64,000 nt of DNA from Dendrosporobacter quercicolus. Its GTDB lineage: Bacteria > Bacillota > Negativicutes > DSM-1736 > Dendrosporobacteraceae. Shown here in pieces: positions 10,197 to 18,710 of the stretch. Position numbers and translations under genes: made by a program. The notes beneath the pieces were generated by a model. It ran no database searches. It was not told the DNA's origin and saw nothing but the letters and a program-made list of their open reading frames with translations. The number at the start of each line of letters is the position of its first letter. The stretch's first letter is position 1. The stretch is from contig NZ_FNHB01000002.1 in the NCBI RefSeq assembly GCF_900104455.1, positions 248,001 through 312,000 on the forward strand, in the 5' to 3' direction.

Positions 10197-11025
10197 TTTA
10201 TTGCAGTATGATTTTATGCAGCGGGCTTTGGTCGCCGGAGTTTTGGTAGGCTTGTTATGCCCGGTGATTGGCGTCTTTTTGATTTTGCGCCGCCAGTCCC
10301 TGATCGGGGACGGCTTAGGCCACATCGCTTTCGCCGGAGTTGCGGCCGGCTGGATGTTCGGCGTTTACCCGGTATTGAGCGCAACTGTGGTTACGGTGCT
10401 TTCGGCATTGGGAATCGAGGCCTTGCGGGCTAAGCGCCCGGCGTTTGCCGATATGGCGCTGGCAATTTTCTTTTATACGGGGATTGCGGTGGCCGTTGTC
10501 CTGAGCAGTATGATGAAATCCAATAATGTCAATCTCATCAGCTATTTATTCGGCAGTATCGTCACTGTCAGCACCAGCGACGTGCAGACGATCGCCGGCT
10601 TAACGTTGGTGGTACTGGCCGTATTGCGGTTGATTTTTAAAGAGTTGGTTTTTATCACCTTTGATGAGGAGGCCGCCCTGGTCAGCGGGCTGCCGGTGAG
10701 AAAAATCAATACGGCGCTGGCAGTGCTGACTGCGCTGACGGTTGCCTTATCCATGAGAATTGTTGGCATATTACTGGTATCGGCGCTGATGGTAATACCT
10801 GTAGCAGCCAGTCTGCAATTATCGCGCAGCTTTCGCAGCACCATCATCAATGCCGTGATTTTTTCAGAGGTCTCAGTGCTGGCCGGGCTGCTAATCTCTT
10901 TTACCGCCGATTTGGCTACCGGCGGAACCATCGTCTTAACTGCAGTGGCCATCTTTGTGCTTACATTTGCCGTGCGCCAGCTCAATGGCCTGAAAGCGCC
11001 AGGCGCAGGCTGCTTTAAGCAATAG
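10189..11025 (+). CDS. Metal ABC transporter, permease (ZnuB/MntB type)
   Basis: A 278-residue integral membrane protein of the ABC-3 family, with about eight hydrophobic segments and the family features GDGLGHIAFAGVAAGW near residue 40 and MRIVGILLVSALMVIPVA near 185. It forms the membrane channel for the ATPase encoded just upstream (8-bp overlap; SD GGAGGA lies inside the ATPase gene). A terminator follows 35 bp after the stop. The pair therefore forms a two-gene operon behind the 28-bp palindrome. Substrate probably Zn2+ or Mn2+. Confidence 0.9.
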   Translation: MLDLLQYDFMQRALVAGVLVGLLCPVIGVFLILRRQSLIGDGLGHIAFAGVAAGWMFGVYPVLSATVVTVLSALGIEALRAKRPAFADMALAIFFYTGIAVAVVLSSMMKSNNVNLISYLFGSIVTVSTSDVQTIAGLTLVVLAVLRLIFKELVFITFDEEAALVSGLPVRKINTALAVLTALTVALSMRIVGILLVSALMVIPVAASLQLSRSFRSTIINAVIFSEVSVLAGLLISFTADLATGGTIVLTAVAIFVLTFAVRQLNGLKAPGAGCFKQ

Positions 11026-11059
11026 TTTTAAAAATTGCGGTTCATTCACATATGGAATA

Positions 11060-11104
11060 CAGGGGCTGTGAAACTTAGAAATAAGTGATTCACAGCCCTG
11101 TCTT
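11060..11104 (+). terminator. Terminator of the metal transporter operon
   Basis: Arms CAGGGGCTGTGAA (11060-11072) and TTCACAGCCCTG (11089-11100), with one bulged base, are followed by TCTTT. Confidence 0.6.
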
Positions 11105-11276
11105 TATCAGATAAATATTGCATATTGTAACAAATCGTTGAACGGGTAGATGGCTGAGGGAAGGTGAACGATGCATAAAGGATAATTATAAATAATAGGC
11201 AGCCGGCATACGTCAGGTATGTCTCCCTCATTCGCCGTGCTGCCCGAAAAATATGCTTAGCAAAGGGGGAAATCCT

Positions 11277-11615
11277 GTGCCGCCTGAAGCAATGGCTGTT
11301 GCTGCAGCGATCCAACTATTTTTGGGCTTTTTCGCTTACTATAGTCAAATTAAGATGAATGATTTTGTCGGCTATCGAACGCCGCGCGCTATGGTTAACG
11401 AAGAAACCTGGCTATATGCAAATAAGACATTTGGGAAATACAGCATTATTGCCGGTACGATCAATGTATTGTTTGGTTTGTGGGGACGAACAGTCAGCTA
11501 TGGCCATCATCAACAAGCAATACTTTGGATCGGTAATTTGCTGCTTCTCGTTGCGGGAGTAGGAATAAGTATTTACCTAACAGAAAAAAAACTATTCGAA
11601 AAGTTTGGCGACTAG
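11277..11615 (+). CDS. SdpI/YhfL-family membrane protein
   Basis: A 112-residue membrane protein with three hydrophobic segments (about 5-22, 58-72, 80-100) and the SdpI-family motif GYRTPRAMVNEETW, followed by ANKTFGK. SdpI of B. subtilis protects against the SdpC toxin and acts in signalling; short relatives such as this occur without a toxin gene and their role is unclear. The start is taken as GTG at 11277 because AAAGGGGG lies eight bases upstream; an ATG at 11253 has no SD. No sdpC- or sdpR-like gene is nearby. Confidence 0.75.
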   Translation: MPPEAMAVAAAIQLFLGFFAYYSQIKMNDFVGYRTPRAMVNEETWLYANKTFGKYSIIAGTINVLFGLWGRTVSYGHHQQAILWIGNLLLLVAGVGISIYLTEKKLFEKFGD

Positions 11616-11787
11616 TGTCTTGGCATAATTTAGCCGGCTTATATATCATTATTACAAGAAAATAGGTTATAATAGGCGAAGAAGTCCAATTTTAACCCTT
11701 ATATGAACTGTTTTAGTTAAAACAGACCGGCTGAAATTCCGGCCTTAAAGTAAACGGCAAAAAATGTTGGGAACGGGGGCGGTCATT

Positions 11788-13257
11788 TTGTATCGAGGCA
11801 GGCAAACCGAGACGCCACTGCTGGCTGCCATGCTCAAGTATGTTGAGGACGGCGTTGTCCCGTTTCATACGCCGGGCCATAAGCAGGGCAAAGGTATTCA
11901 TCCGCTGTTGGGTAAGCTTCTGGGGGAGCAGGCGTTGCAGCTGGACTTAGCGTTAATGGAAGAACTGGATGATTTTCATGAACCGCATGGCTGCATCAAG
12001 AAAGCGCAGGATTTGGCCGCCCGGTTATATGGCGCCGATCATAGCTTTTTTGTCATCAATGGCACCACCGGCGGGATCTATGCAATGATTCTGGCCATCG
12101 CCGGACCGGGGGAAAAAATTCTGGTGCCGCGCAATGCTCACCGGTCAATCATTGGCGGAATCATCTTAAGCGGAGCTGTTCCGGTGTTTATGCAGCCGGC
12201 CATTGATTTTGAGCTGGGCCTGGCCATGGGAGTTGCTCCGGAAACAGTTGCAGCCGCCATCCAACAGCATCCGGACGCCAAAGGGGTATTAATCATTAAT
12301 CCCACATATTACGGTGTTGCCACTGATTTGAAAAAAATTGTCGATATTGTTCATGCCGGTCAAATGGTGGCCATTGTTGACGAGGCTCACGGTCCGCACT
12401 TAAAGTTCAACGATCAATTGCCGCTGCAGGCCCTGGATGCCGGGGCGGATCTTTGCGCCCAAAGCACTCATAAAATTATCGGCGCCCTGACGCAATGCTC
12501 TATTGTTCACTGCCGGGCCGGCAGGGTCAGTGTGCCTAGACTTAAAGCCATGCTGCAATTGGTTCAGTCAACCAGTCCCAATTATTTATTGCTGGCATCG
12601 CTGGATGTGGCCCGTTTGCAGATGGCGCAAGAGGGCCGGGAATTGATCGCCGGAGCGATTGAACTGGCCCATTGGACAAGGCAGGCTATCAACGCGATTC
12701 CGGGACTGTATTGTTTTGGCGGGGAGAAGATTGGCAGTCTGGGCGTGTTTAGTCTGGATCCGACCAAAATTACCGTTACCGTTAAAGGTCTGGGCTTGAA
12801 AGGCGCCGAGGCGGAGCGGATTCTGCGCCATGAATATGGAGTGCAGGTGGAGCTGTCCGATATTTATAATGTATTGTTTCTCATTACTTTAGGCGACAGT
12901 AAGGCGGATGCGGTTGCTTTGGTTAAGGCTTTACAGGAGCTTGCCGCCAAGCATGCGGGAAATTATGATTTTTCGGCGGTTGATCAGGCGGCCAGCGTTG
13001 TGCTGGAGCCGCCGGTAGGGGTGATATCGCCGCGGGAAGCTCTGTTTGGCAACCAATGCACTGTTCCGTTTCATGCCTCTGCCGGGCATATTTGCGCTGA
13101 AATTGTAACCTTCTATCCACCGGGCATCCCCCTGTTATGTCCCGGTGAGCGCATCAGCCCGGAGGTAATCAGCTATTGCCGGCAGCTGCAACAGGCCGGT
13201 CTGCATATCTCGGGACCGGAAGATTATACGCTTAAAACAATAAAAGTGGTGGATTAA
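11788..13257 (+). CDS. Orn/Lys/Arg decarboxylase family protein
   Basis: A fold-type I PLP enzyme of about 489 residues, of the SpeA/YaaO type (shorter than the E. coli acid-induced enzymes because the N-terminal wing domain is lacking). Motifs: PFHTPGHKQGKG near the N-terminus, VDEAHGPH with the PLP-binding Asp, and AQSTHKIIGALTQ with the Schiff-base Lys. The C-terminal domain includes PFHASAGHICAE. It should decarboxylate arginine, lysine or ornithine to a polyamine precursor. TTG at 11788 with GGGGGCGG upstream is the preferred start; ATG at 11764 is in frame but lacks an SD. tmk starts directly after the stop, the B. subtilis yaaO-tmk order. Confidence 0.88.
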   Translation: MYRGRQTETPLLAAMLKYVEDGVVPFHTPGHKQGKGIHPLLGKLLGEQALQLDLALMEELDDFHEPHGCIKKAQDLAARLYGADHSFFVINGTTGGIYAMILAIAGPGEKILVPRNAHRSIIGGIILSGAVPVFMQPAIDFELGLAMGVAPETVAAAIQQHPDAKGVLIINPTYYGVATDLKKIVDIVHAGQMVAIVDEAHGPHLKFNDQLPLQALDAGADLCAQSTHKIIGALTQCSIVHCRAGRVSVPRLKAMLQLVQSTSPNYLLLASLDVARLQMAQEGRELIAGAIELAHWTRQAINAIPGLYCFGGEKIGSLGVFSLDPTKITVTVKGLGLKGAEAERILRHEYGVQVELSDIYNVLFLITLGDSKADAVALVKALQELAAKHAGNYDFSAVDQAASVVLEPPVGVISPREALFGNQCTVPFHASAGHICAEIVTFYPPGIPLLCPGERISPEVISYCRQLQQAGLHISGPEDYTLKTIKVVD

Positions 13258-13932
13258 ATGACTGGAAAACTAATTATCATTGAGGCTGGCGACGGCTGCG
13301 GCAAAGCTACGCAGACGGAAAAACTGGCGGCAAGACTGCAAAGCGAGGGGGAAAATGTCAGGAGAATCGAATTTCCTGATTATCAGAGTCCATCGTCGGC
13401 GCTGATCAAAATGTATCTGAACGGGGCGTTCGGACATCAGCCTCAGGCGGTTAATCCCTATGCGGCGTCCTCGTTTTATGCGGTTGACCGCTATGCTTCA
13501 TTCAAACGGGACTGGGAGAAGTTTTACCAACAGGGCGGAATTGTCATTTGCGACCGTTACACTACCTCCAATATGGTTCATCAAGCGGTCAAAATACCTG
13601 CCCCTGATGAGCGGGAGGCTTACTTAAACTGGCTGTGGGACTTTGAGTTTGTTAAATTCGGCTTGCCGGTGCCGGATGCGGTGATATTTTTGGACATGCC
13701 GCCCGAATATAGCCTGAGGCTTATTCAAAACCGGGCCAGGCAGGCGGGAAACGCGGTTGATATTCATGAAGCCAATGAACGGTATTTGGCTGACTGTTAT
13801 GCCAGTTACCGCCAGGTCGCCGAAAAATATCACTGGCGCCAGGTGGCCTGTGTAGCTGACGGGCAGCTCCGGAGCATTGACCGGATTCATGCCGATATTT
13901 ACAAAATAGCTGCTGAAGTATTAGTCCTGTGA
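13258..13932 (+). CDS. tmk: Thymidylate kinase
   Basis: A 224-residue P-loop kinase that converts dTMP to dTDP for DNA synthesis. The P-loop reads EAGDGCGKATQTEKL, where most family members have EGxDGxGK-T/S-T, so the Ala after Lys is slightly unusual. The dTMP-side motif is CDRYTTSNMVHQ, and a LID region with arginines is seen near LIQNRARQAG. The ATG follows the decarboxylase stop immediately, with GGTGG inside the previous gene as SD. The neighbours yaaR and holB match the usual order, except that a yaaQ/darA gene is missing between them. Confidence 0.9.
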   Translation: MTGKLIIIEAGDGCGKATQTEKLAARLQSEGENVRRIEFPDYQSPSSALIKMYLNGAFGHQPQAVNPYAASSFYAVDRYASFKRDWEKFYQQGGIVICDRYTTSNMVHQAVKIPAPDEREAYLNWLWDFEFVKFGLPVPDAVIFLDMPPEYSLRLIQNRARQAGNAVDIHEANERYLADCYASYRQVAEKYHWRQVACVADGQLRSIDRIHADIYKIAAEVLVL

Positions 13933-14096
13933 GTCATTTAAAAGCTGGGATAATTTGCCGGAATTTTTCGGCCTGTGAGGCGAGGGAGCCGCGAAGAGCG
14001 GGAAGCTGTAAGGCGACGAAAACGAAGCAGGACAAAAAAAGACTGCGAAGTTACCCTTGCGATGACGCCCGGTACTCGCTTAGCTGCAGGTCTAAT

Positions 14097-14125
14097 TTGC
14101 TTATTTTAGTTAAACCAATTATAAT
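14097..14125 (+). promoter_or_regulatory. Sigma-A-type promoter of the yaaR-holB run
   Basis: TTGCTT at 14097-14102, 17-bp spacer, TATAAT at 14120-14125, 60 bp before yaaR. The rest of the 250-bp tmk-yaaR gap (13933-14184) is purine-rich between about 13975 and 14050 and shows no gene. Confidence 0.55.
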
Positions 14126-14184
14126 TTAAACTAGCTGAATTATGCATAAAAAGGACTTGTATATATGGTGAAAGGCGGATTCTT

Positions 14185-14631
14185 GTGAAGATAAACAATA
14201 TGGGAGCTCCAAAGGTGTTGCCGCATAACGATGCTGAAGGCAGCGTTAAGTCCGGAAAATCCAATCATCTGTTTTCGTCTGATCTTGTGCGCAGTCAGGC
14301 CGACTATTCCAAAGAACGCCTGGACGCGCTGCTGGAGGAAATTACTAAGCAAGGTTCAAGGCTTGGCCAGGTTCCGACTTATGCCGAACTTAAGACTTAT
14401 CGTGAGCTTGTCCGCAACTTCATTGGCGAAGCGGTGGCGCGGATGTATACGCTGCAGTCTCAGACCGGCTGGGACCGGCAGGGGCGGCAGAAAGTATATA
14501 CGACAATAAAAAATATTGACGAGACGTTAACCAGTATGACTGAGGATGTGCGGCACGGCCAGGAGCGGCAACTGGATATTATGGCCAAACAGGATGCCAT
14601 CCGCGGGATGCTGGTGGACTTATATATGTGA
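14185..14631 (+). CDS. yaaR: YaaR family protein (DUF327)
   Basis: A 148-residue soluble helical protein that matches the YaaR/DUF327 family in length and in the motif YAELKTYRELVRNFIGEAV, with a C-terminal stretch DEKxD-like around MAKQDAIRGMLVDLYM. No biochemical role is established. GTG start with AAAGGCGG seven bases upstream. Its stop overlaps the holB start, and its place between tmk and holB is the conserved one. Confidence 0.85.
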   Translation: MKINNMGAPKVLPHNDAEGSVKSGKSNHLFSSDLVRSQADYSKERLDALLEEITKQGSRLGQVPTYAELKTYRELVRNFIGEAVARMYTLQSQTGWDRQGRQKVYTTIKNIDETLTSMTEDVRHGQERQLDIMAKQDAIRGMLVDLYM

Positions 14632-15629
14632 GCAGTTTTATGCAATGGAGCGATATTGCCGGACACAGCGAGAACATTGACCGGCTGAAGCAGATGCTGA
14701 ATTCGGGGCGAATGCCGCACGCCCTGCTGTTCACCGGGGCGGCGGGTATTGGCAAGATGCTCATTGCCCGGGTATTAGCCGCCGCAGTACTGTGTATGGA
14801 TAGCGCCGGCCGGCCCTGCGGCATCTGTAAAGCCTGCCGCAGCCTGACCGACGGCAGCCATCCTGATCTGCTGGTTATCCGGCCTGAGGGCACAACAATC
14901 AAGATTGAACAAATCCGTCAATTGCAGTCAGCGTTTGCCCTGGCTCCGTATTTTAGCAGCAGGCGGGTTTGCATTATTGAAGATGCCGAACGGCTGACTG
15001 CACAGGCCGCCAATAGTATCCTGAAAACTCTGGAAGAGCCTCAGGGCAGCAGTTTGTTTATTTTGGTTGCAAGCAGCAAGCAGCAATTATTGGCTACTAT
15101 TATATCCCGCTGCTTGGCAATGGCCTTTCAGCCATTGCCAAGCAGCGTACTGAGCCGGGCGTTAATGGACAAAGGCTTTGCCGGCTTTTCCGTGGAGGTG
15201 GCGGCGCGCCTTTCTGGCGGAAGGTTCGGCCAGGCGCTTAAATTGCTGGAGCCTGGCGGGCTTAATCAGCGGAACCAAGCCGCTGAAATTACGGCGGCCC
15301 TGATTCAGGGTGAAAGAAATTTTGTCTGGAGGACGGCAGCACTTTTGGATAAACATGAGCGGAAGGATTTTTTGTCATTATTGGAATACTTAACGCTAAT
15401 TTTACGGGATTTACTCATGATTTCCGGCCGGCGGGACAGGCGGCTGTTATATAATATCGATTTGGAAGAGCAGCTTACGCGGCAAGCCGGAAACTGGACG
15501 GAACCGGGCCTGATGAAAGCTCTGGCGGCCGCTGCGGCCTGCAGGCAGGCGCTTCAGGCGAATGCCAACCCGCGCTTAGCAGGGGAGGCTCTGCTTATTC
15601 AGTTGTGTGATTTAGCCGGAGGAGGATAA
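14628..15629 (+). CDS. holB: DNA polymerase III delta' subunit
   Basis: A 333-residue AAA+ clamp-loader subunit. The P-loop is GAAGIGKM, lacking the Thr/Ser of an active ATPase, as in other delta' subunits. The four-Cys zinc module is seen in CMDSAGRPCGICKACR. The motif ANSILKTLEEPQGSSLFIL carries the sensor-like SRC region nearby (ATIISRC). It works with the tau/gamma and delta subunits to load the sliding clamp. GTG start overlaps the yaaR stop by 4 bp; ricT follows by 4 bp. Confidence 0.93.
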   Translation: MSSFMQWSDIAGHSENIDRLKQMLNSGRMPHALLFTGAAGIGKMLIARVLAAAVLCMDSAGRPCGICKACRSLTDGSHPDLLVIRPEGTTIKIEQIRQLQSAFALAPYFSSRRVCIIEDAERLTAQAANSILKTLEEPQGSSLFILVASSKQQLLATIISRCLAMAFQPLPSSVLSRALMDKGFAGFSVEVAARLSGGRFGQALKLLEPGGLNQRNQAAEITAALIQGERNFVWRTAALLDKHERKDFLSLLEYLTLILRDLLMISGRRDRRLLYNIDLEEQLTRQAGNWTEPGLMKALAAAAACRQALQANANPRLAGEALLIQLCDLAGGG

Positions 15630-15633
15630 AACG

Positions 15634-16446
15634 GTGCAAACAGTAGTAGGTATACGGTTTAAAAAAGCCGGGAAAATATATTATTTTGATCCGGGTCCGC
15701 TGGCGCTGGCAGCAGGAGAAAACGTGATTGTGGAAACCGCCCGGGGCCTTGAACATGGACAAGTCGTGATCGGTCCCCGTCAGGTGGCGGAGGAAGACAT
15801 TGTAGCGCCGCTGAAAACCGTCCAGCGCAGGGCATCTCTGCTGGATATGGATAAAGTAAAGGAAAACAAGGTCAAGGAAGACGAGGCTTTTTCCATTTGT
15901 GAGCAGAAGATAAAAGCGCACAATCTGCCAATGAAACTCATTGACGTTGAATATACGTTTGATGTTAATAAGATTATTTTTTATTTTACGGCCGAGGGAA
16001 GGATTGATTTCCGCGAACTGGTTAAGGATTTGGCGGCAGTTTTTCGCACCAGAATCGAATTGCGTCAAATTGGCGTTCGTGATGAGGCTAAAATGCTGGG
16101 CGGCATCGGTTGCTGCGGCCGTTCACTCTGCTGTTCAACTTTTCTGGGTGATTTTGAACCGGTTTCCATCCGAATGGCCAAAGAACAGAATTTATCGCTT
16201 AATCCAACCAAAATATCGGGTATCTGCGGCCGGCTGATGTGCTGCCTGAAATATGAAAGCGACAGTTACGGCGGCTGTTGCAAAAAAATTGTACCGCCGA
16301 CCGCCGGACGCCGGGTCATCACGATTGACGGCGAGGGCAAAGTCATAGCGGTAAGCAACAATAAAAAGACGGCGACAGTACTGCTTGATGACGGCAAAAC
16401 CCTGATTATCCCCTGGGAGGAAGTAGTGGAGAAAGAGGATGAATAA
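15634..16446 (+). CDS. ricT: PSP1-domain protein RicT (YaaT)
   Basis: A 270-residue PSP1-domain protein. In B. subtilis, YaaT/RicT joins YlbF and YmcA in an Fe-S-bearing complex that promotes RNA maturation through RNase Y and affects sporulation and biofilm formation. The Cys-rich core is clear: GGIGCCGRSLCCSTFLGDF, then GICGRLMCCLKYES and GGCCKKI, more than enough to hold Fe-S clusters. GTG start with GGAGGA upstream; its stop overlaps the next start (TAATG). Confidence 0.92.
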   Translation: MQTVVGIRFKKAGKIYYFDPGPLALAAGENVIVETARGLEHGQVVIGPRQVAEEDIVAPLKTVQRRASLLDMDKVKENKVKEDEAFSICEQKIKAHNLPMKLIDVEYTFDVNKIIFYFTAEGRIDFRELVKDLAAVFRTRIELRQIGVRDEAKMLGGIGCCGRSLCCSTFLGDFEPVSIRMAKEQNLSLNPTKISGICGRLMCCLKYESDSYGGCCKKIVPPTAGRRVITIDGEGKVIAVSNNKKTATVLLDDGKTLIIPWEEVVEKEDE

Positions 16447-17168
16447 TGCTGCTGCCTGGTGAACGGTTAGACGACCTGATGATCAATGAGCTAAAGATTA
16501 TTCAGCATGAGGATGAGTTCCGCTTTTCGCTGGATGCGGTGCTACTGGCTCATTTTGCGACAGTAAAGCCAGGAATTTCCGCCGTTGATTTAGGAGCGGG
16601 CGGCGGGGCGGTCAGTTTGCTGCTGGCTGCGCGCGGAGCCGCTCTGGTAACCGGGGTGGAAATTAATGAACGGGTTGCGGCAATGGCCCGGCGCAGTGTT
16701 GAGCTTAACGGACTGACAAAACAAGTGCTGATTAAACCGGGTGATTTGCGGGAAGTGGCCGGCAATTTTTCACCCGGTTTGTGCGATTTAGTGGTCGCTA
16801 ATCCTCCCTACCGGCCGGCCGGCACAGGCCGGATCAATCCCAATAGCGGCTTGGCCATCGCCAGACATGAAGTCAAGGCGACTCTCAGCGATGTTGTGGC
16901 GGCGGCCAAATACCTGATGAAGGTGCGGGGCCGTTTTGCACTGGTTCACCTGCCTGAACGTCTGCCGGAAATTCTACAGACAATGGCGGCGGCGGGTCTT
17001 GAGCCTAAACGGCTGCAGCTGGTTTATCCCAAGGCAGACCGGAAGGCGGTTATGGCGCTGGTCGAAGGGGTAAAAGGAGCTAAACCGGGACTGGATGTGC
17101 TGTCTCCGCTGGTTATCTATCAGCATGACGGCGCCTATACTGATACTGTCAGGGCATATTATAAGTAG
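16446..17168 (+). CDS. tRNA1(Val) adenine N6-methyltransferase-like (TrmN6/YabB)
   Basis: A 240-residue class I SAM methyltransferase. The SAM-binding motif is AVDLGAGGGAVSLLLAARG and the adenine-N6 type catalytic motif is VVANPPYRPAGTGRINP. By family it is expected to methylate an adenine in a tRNA anticodon loop, position 37 in E. coli TrmN6. The ATG overlaps the ricT stop by one base and rsmI follows directly, the order found in B. subtilis (yabB-yabC). The exact target is inferred. Confidence 0.85.
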   Translation: MLLPGERLDDLMINELKIIQHEDEFRFSLDAVLLAHFATVKPGISAVDLGAGGGAVSLLLAARGAALVTGVEINERVAAMARRSVELNGLTKQVLIKPGDLREVAGNFSPGLCDLVVANPPYRPAGTGRINPNSGLAIARHEVKATLSDVVAAAKYLMKVRGRFALVHLPERLPEILQTMAAAGLEPKRLQLVYPKADRKAVMALVEGVKGAKPGLDVLSPLVIYQHDGAYTDTVRAYYK

Positions 17169-17177
17169 GTGAATTTA

Positions 17178-18023
17178 ATGCAAGCTGGAAAACTATATTT
17201 ATGTGCCACGCCAATCGGCAATCTGGAGGATATGACCTATAGAGCGGTCAGGCTGTTGAAAGAGGCGGCGCTCATTGCCGCTGAAGATACCCGGCATACC
17301 CGCAAGCTGCTGACGCATTTTGACATTCATACCCCGCTCACCAGTTATCATGAGCATATTAAAGACACCAGAGGCCCCGAACTTATTGAACGGCTGCTTA
17401 ACGGCGAGGATGTGGCTGTGGTTAGCGATGCCGGACTGCCGGGAATTTCCGATCCGGGCAGTCATCTGGTCCGACTGGCCCTTGATGCCGGACTGACGGT
17501 TGTTCCCGTACCTGGCGCTAATGCCGCCCTGACCGCGCTGGTGGCGGCAGGACTGGACACAACTGCGTTTACCTTTGCCGGTTTTTTGCCTAAGACAGGC
17601 AAAAAGCGCCGGGCCTTCATCAGGGCGTTGGCTGATTATCAGACAACCTTAGTGTTATACGAATCGCCGCACCGGCTGAAAGCAACGCTGGCGGAACTGC
17701 TCGACGAATTGGGAGACAGGCCGGCAGTGGCGGCCCGGGAGTTAACCAAAAAATTTGAAGAATTTATCAGAGGAACGCTGAAGTCCTTACAACAGCATTT
17801 TTCCGAAAATCAGCCGCGGGGGGAGTTTACTTTAGTGATCAATGGTAATGATAATGAAAATGCGGAACCCCTGGCCGATGCTGAATTGCCGCCGCTAGAG
17901 CAGGCAGTGGCCGCTTTAGTCAGCGCCGGCTATGACAAAAAAACGGCGATACGTGAGGTCGCCGCCAGCAGGGCTGTTCCCCGGCGGGAAGTCTATCAGG
18001 CCGTTATCGGCAAGGAATTGTAA
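17178..18023 (+). CDS. rsmI: 16S rRNA C1402 2'-O-methyltransferase
   Basis: A 281-residue tetrapyrrole-methylase-fold enzyme that methylates the ribose of C1402 in the decoding centre of 16S rRNA. Typical motifs are LYLCATPIGNLEDMTYRA at the N-terminus, AAEDTRHTRKLLTHF, VSDAGLPGISDPG and PVPGANAALTAL. The ATG at 17178 with TAGGTG upstream is chosen over the GTG at 17169. It is the last plus-strand gene before a convergent abrB. Confidence 0.95.
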   Translation: MQAGKLYLCATPIGNLEDMTYRAVRLLKEAALIAAEDTRHTRKLLTHFDIHTPLTSYHEHIKDTRGPELIERLLNGEDVAVVSDAGLPGISDPGSHLVRLALDAGLTVVPVPGANAALTALVAAGLDTTAFTFAGFLPKTGKKRRAFIRALADYQTTLVLYESPHRLKATLAELLDELGDRPAVAARELTKKFEEFIRGTLKSLQQHFSENQPRGEFTLVINGNDNENAEPLADAELPPLEQAVAALVSAGYDKKTAIREVAASRAVPRREVYQAVIGKEL

Positions 18024-18026
18024 ACA

Positions 18027-18088
18027 ATAAAAAAGGTAACCTGAGAATAACGCCTGCCGGTAAAAATCAGGCCAATTCTCGTGTTACC
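18027..18088 (-). terminator. Terminator between rsmI and abrB
   Basis: GGTAAC..GAGAAT (from 18035) pairs with ATTCTC..GTTACC (to 18088). On the minus strand it is followed by a clear T-run (the A-run at 18027-18034), so it mainly ends the abrB transcript; it may also act on rsmI. Confidence 0.7.
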
Positions 18089-18222
18089 TTTCGGTGCAAT
18101 AGCGGGTGCAGCTATTTCCGGCCAAGAGACTTGCGAAAAGCAGTTTGTCTGCAATCTATTGTAATCTACCAGGGCTCCGCCGGTTTTCATTCCTTTGTTG
18201 ATGACCCAGGCGACGGAAATAA

Positions 18223-18477
18223 TCAGATGACTTTCTGAACCATGGCATCCAGACAGTGTTTGCAGACATTTTTACCTTTGAAGTTGGATACTTCATCCGC
18301 ATTGCCGCAGAATACGCAGGAGCAAGCTGGTTCATATTTCCGCAGAATAATACGGTCATGATCCACATAGATTTCTAGGGCGTCTTTTTCTTCAATATCA
18401 AGAGTACGGCGTAGTTCAATTGGAATGACCACCCGACCTAACTCGTCCACTTTTCGAACAATACCAGTTGATTTCAT
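18223..18477 (-). CDS. abrB: AbrB-family transition-state regulator with C-terminal zinc motif
   Basis: An 84-residue regulator. Residues 1-47 form the swapped-hairpin AbrB fold (GIVRKVDELGRVVIPIELRR, then ALEIYVDHDRIIL). The C-terminus carries CVFCGN and CKHC, a possible zinc-binding pair of CxxC motifs absent from B. subtilis AbrB. It should repress stationary-phase and sporulation genes during growth. The ATG has SD GAGAGGGG. A perfect-spaced sigma-A promoter and a Spo0A-box-like site just downstream of it suggest repression by Spo0A-P, as in B. subtilis. SpoVT is an alternative family name, but SpoVT is longer. Confidence 0.88.
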   Translation of the reverse strand: MKSTGIVRKVDELGRVVIPIELRRTLDIEEKDALEIYVDHDRIILRKYEPACSCVFCGNADEVSNFKGKNVCKHCLDAMVQKVI

Positions 18478-18504
18478 ATTCTCGTTCCCCTCTCATTTCA
18501 ACAA

Positions 18505-18515
18505 TATTCGACAAA
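18505..18515 (-). promoter_or_regulatory. Spo0A-box-like site in the abrB leader
   Basis: On the minus strand this reads TTTGTCGAATA, matching the 0A-box core TGTCGAA and 10 of 11 bases of TTTGTCGAAAA. It lies about +9 to +19 from the predicted abrB start point, the position of the repressing boxes at B. subtilis abrB. Confidence 0.65.
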
Positions 18516-18529
18516 ATCTGTCTAACTAA

Positions 18530-18558
18530 ATAATACCAAATATTACAAGACGTGTCAA
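18530..18558 (-). promoter_or_regulatory. Sigma-A-type promoter of abrB
   Basis: On the minus strand TTGACA (18558-18553), a 17-bp spacer and TATTAT (18535-18530). It lies about 50 bp before the abrB ATG. Confidence 0.75.
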
Positions 18559-18646
18559 TCCTGTTTTTCCCAGTAAAGGTAGTTTTTTTCTTAATTGATC
18601 CAATTTCAGGGATGATTTAAGGTGTATTGTGTCATACTATATACTT

Positions 18647-18657
18647 TCTTGTCGAAA
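18647..18657 (+). promoter_or_regulatory. Second Spo0A-box-like site, upstream of metG
   Basis: TCTTGTCGAAA-type sequence (core TGTCGAA at 18650-18656), immediately upstream of the metG -35 element. It may act on metG or on the divergent abrB; a single chance match is also possible. Confidence 0.35.
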
Positions 18658-18665
18658 TTAGGCGG

Positions 18666-18695
18666 TTGACAAGCGGTGCTTATTCTGGCTATAAT
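18666..18695 (+). promoter_or_regulatory. Sigma-A-type promoter of metG
   Basis: TTGACA at 18666-18671, an 18-bp spacer and TATAAT at 18690-18695. The transcript would start near 18702, about 10 bases before a large hairpin. Confidence 0.7.
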
Positions 18696-18710
18696 TGCCA
18701 TAAAGTAGGG

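Noticed and set aside
13929-14129. 66-codon frame between tmk and yaaR
   Set aside because: No SD at good spacing, basic low-information translation, and it overlaps the yaaR promoter.
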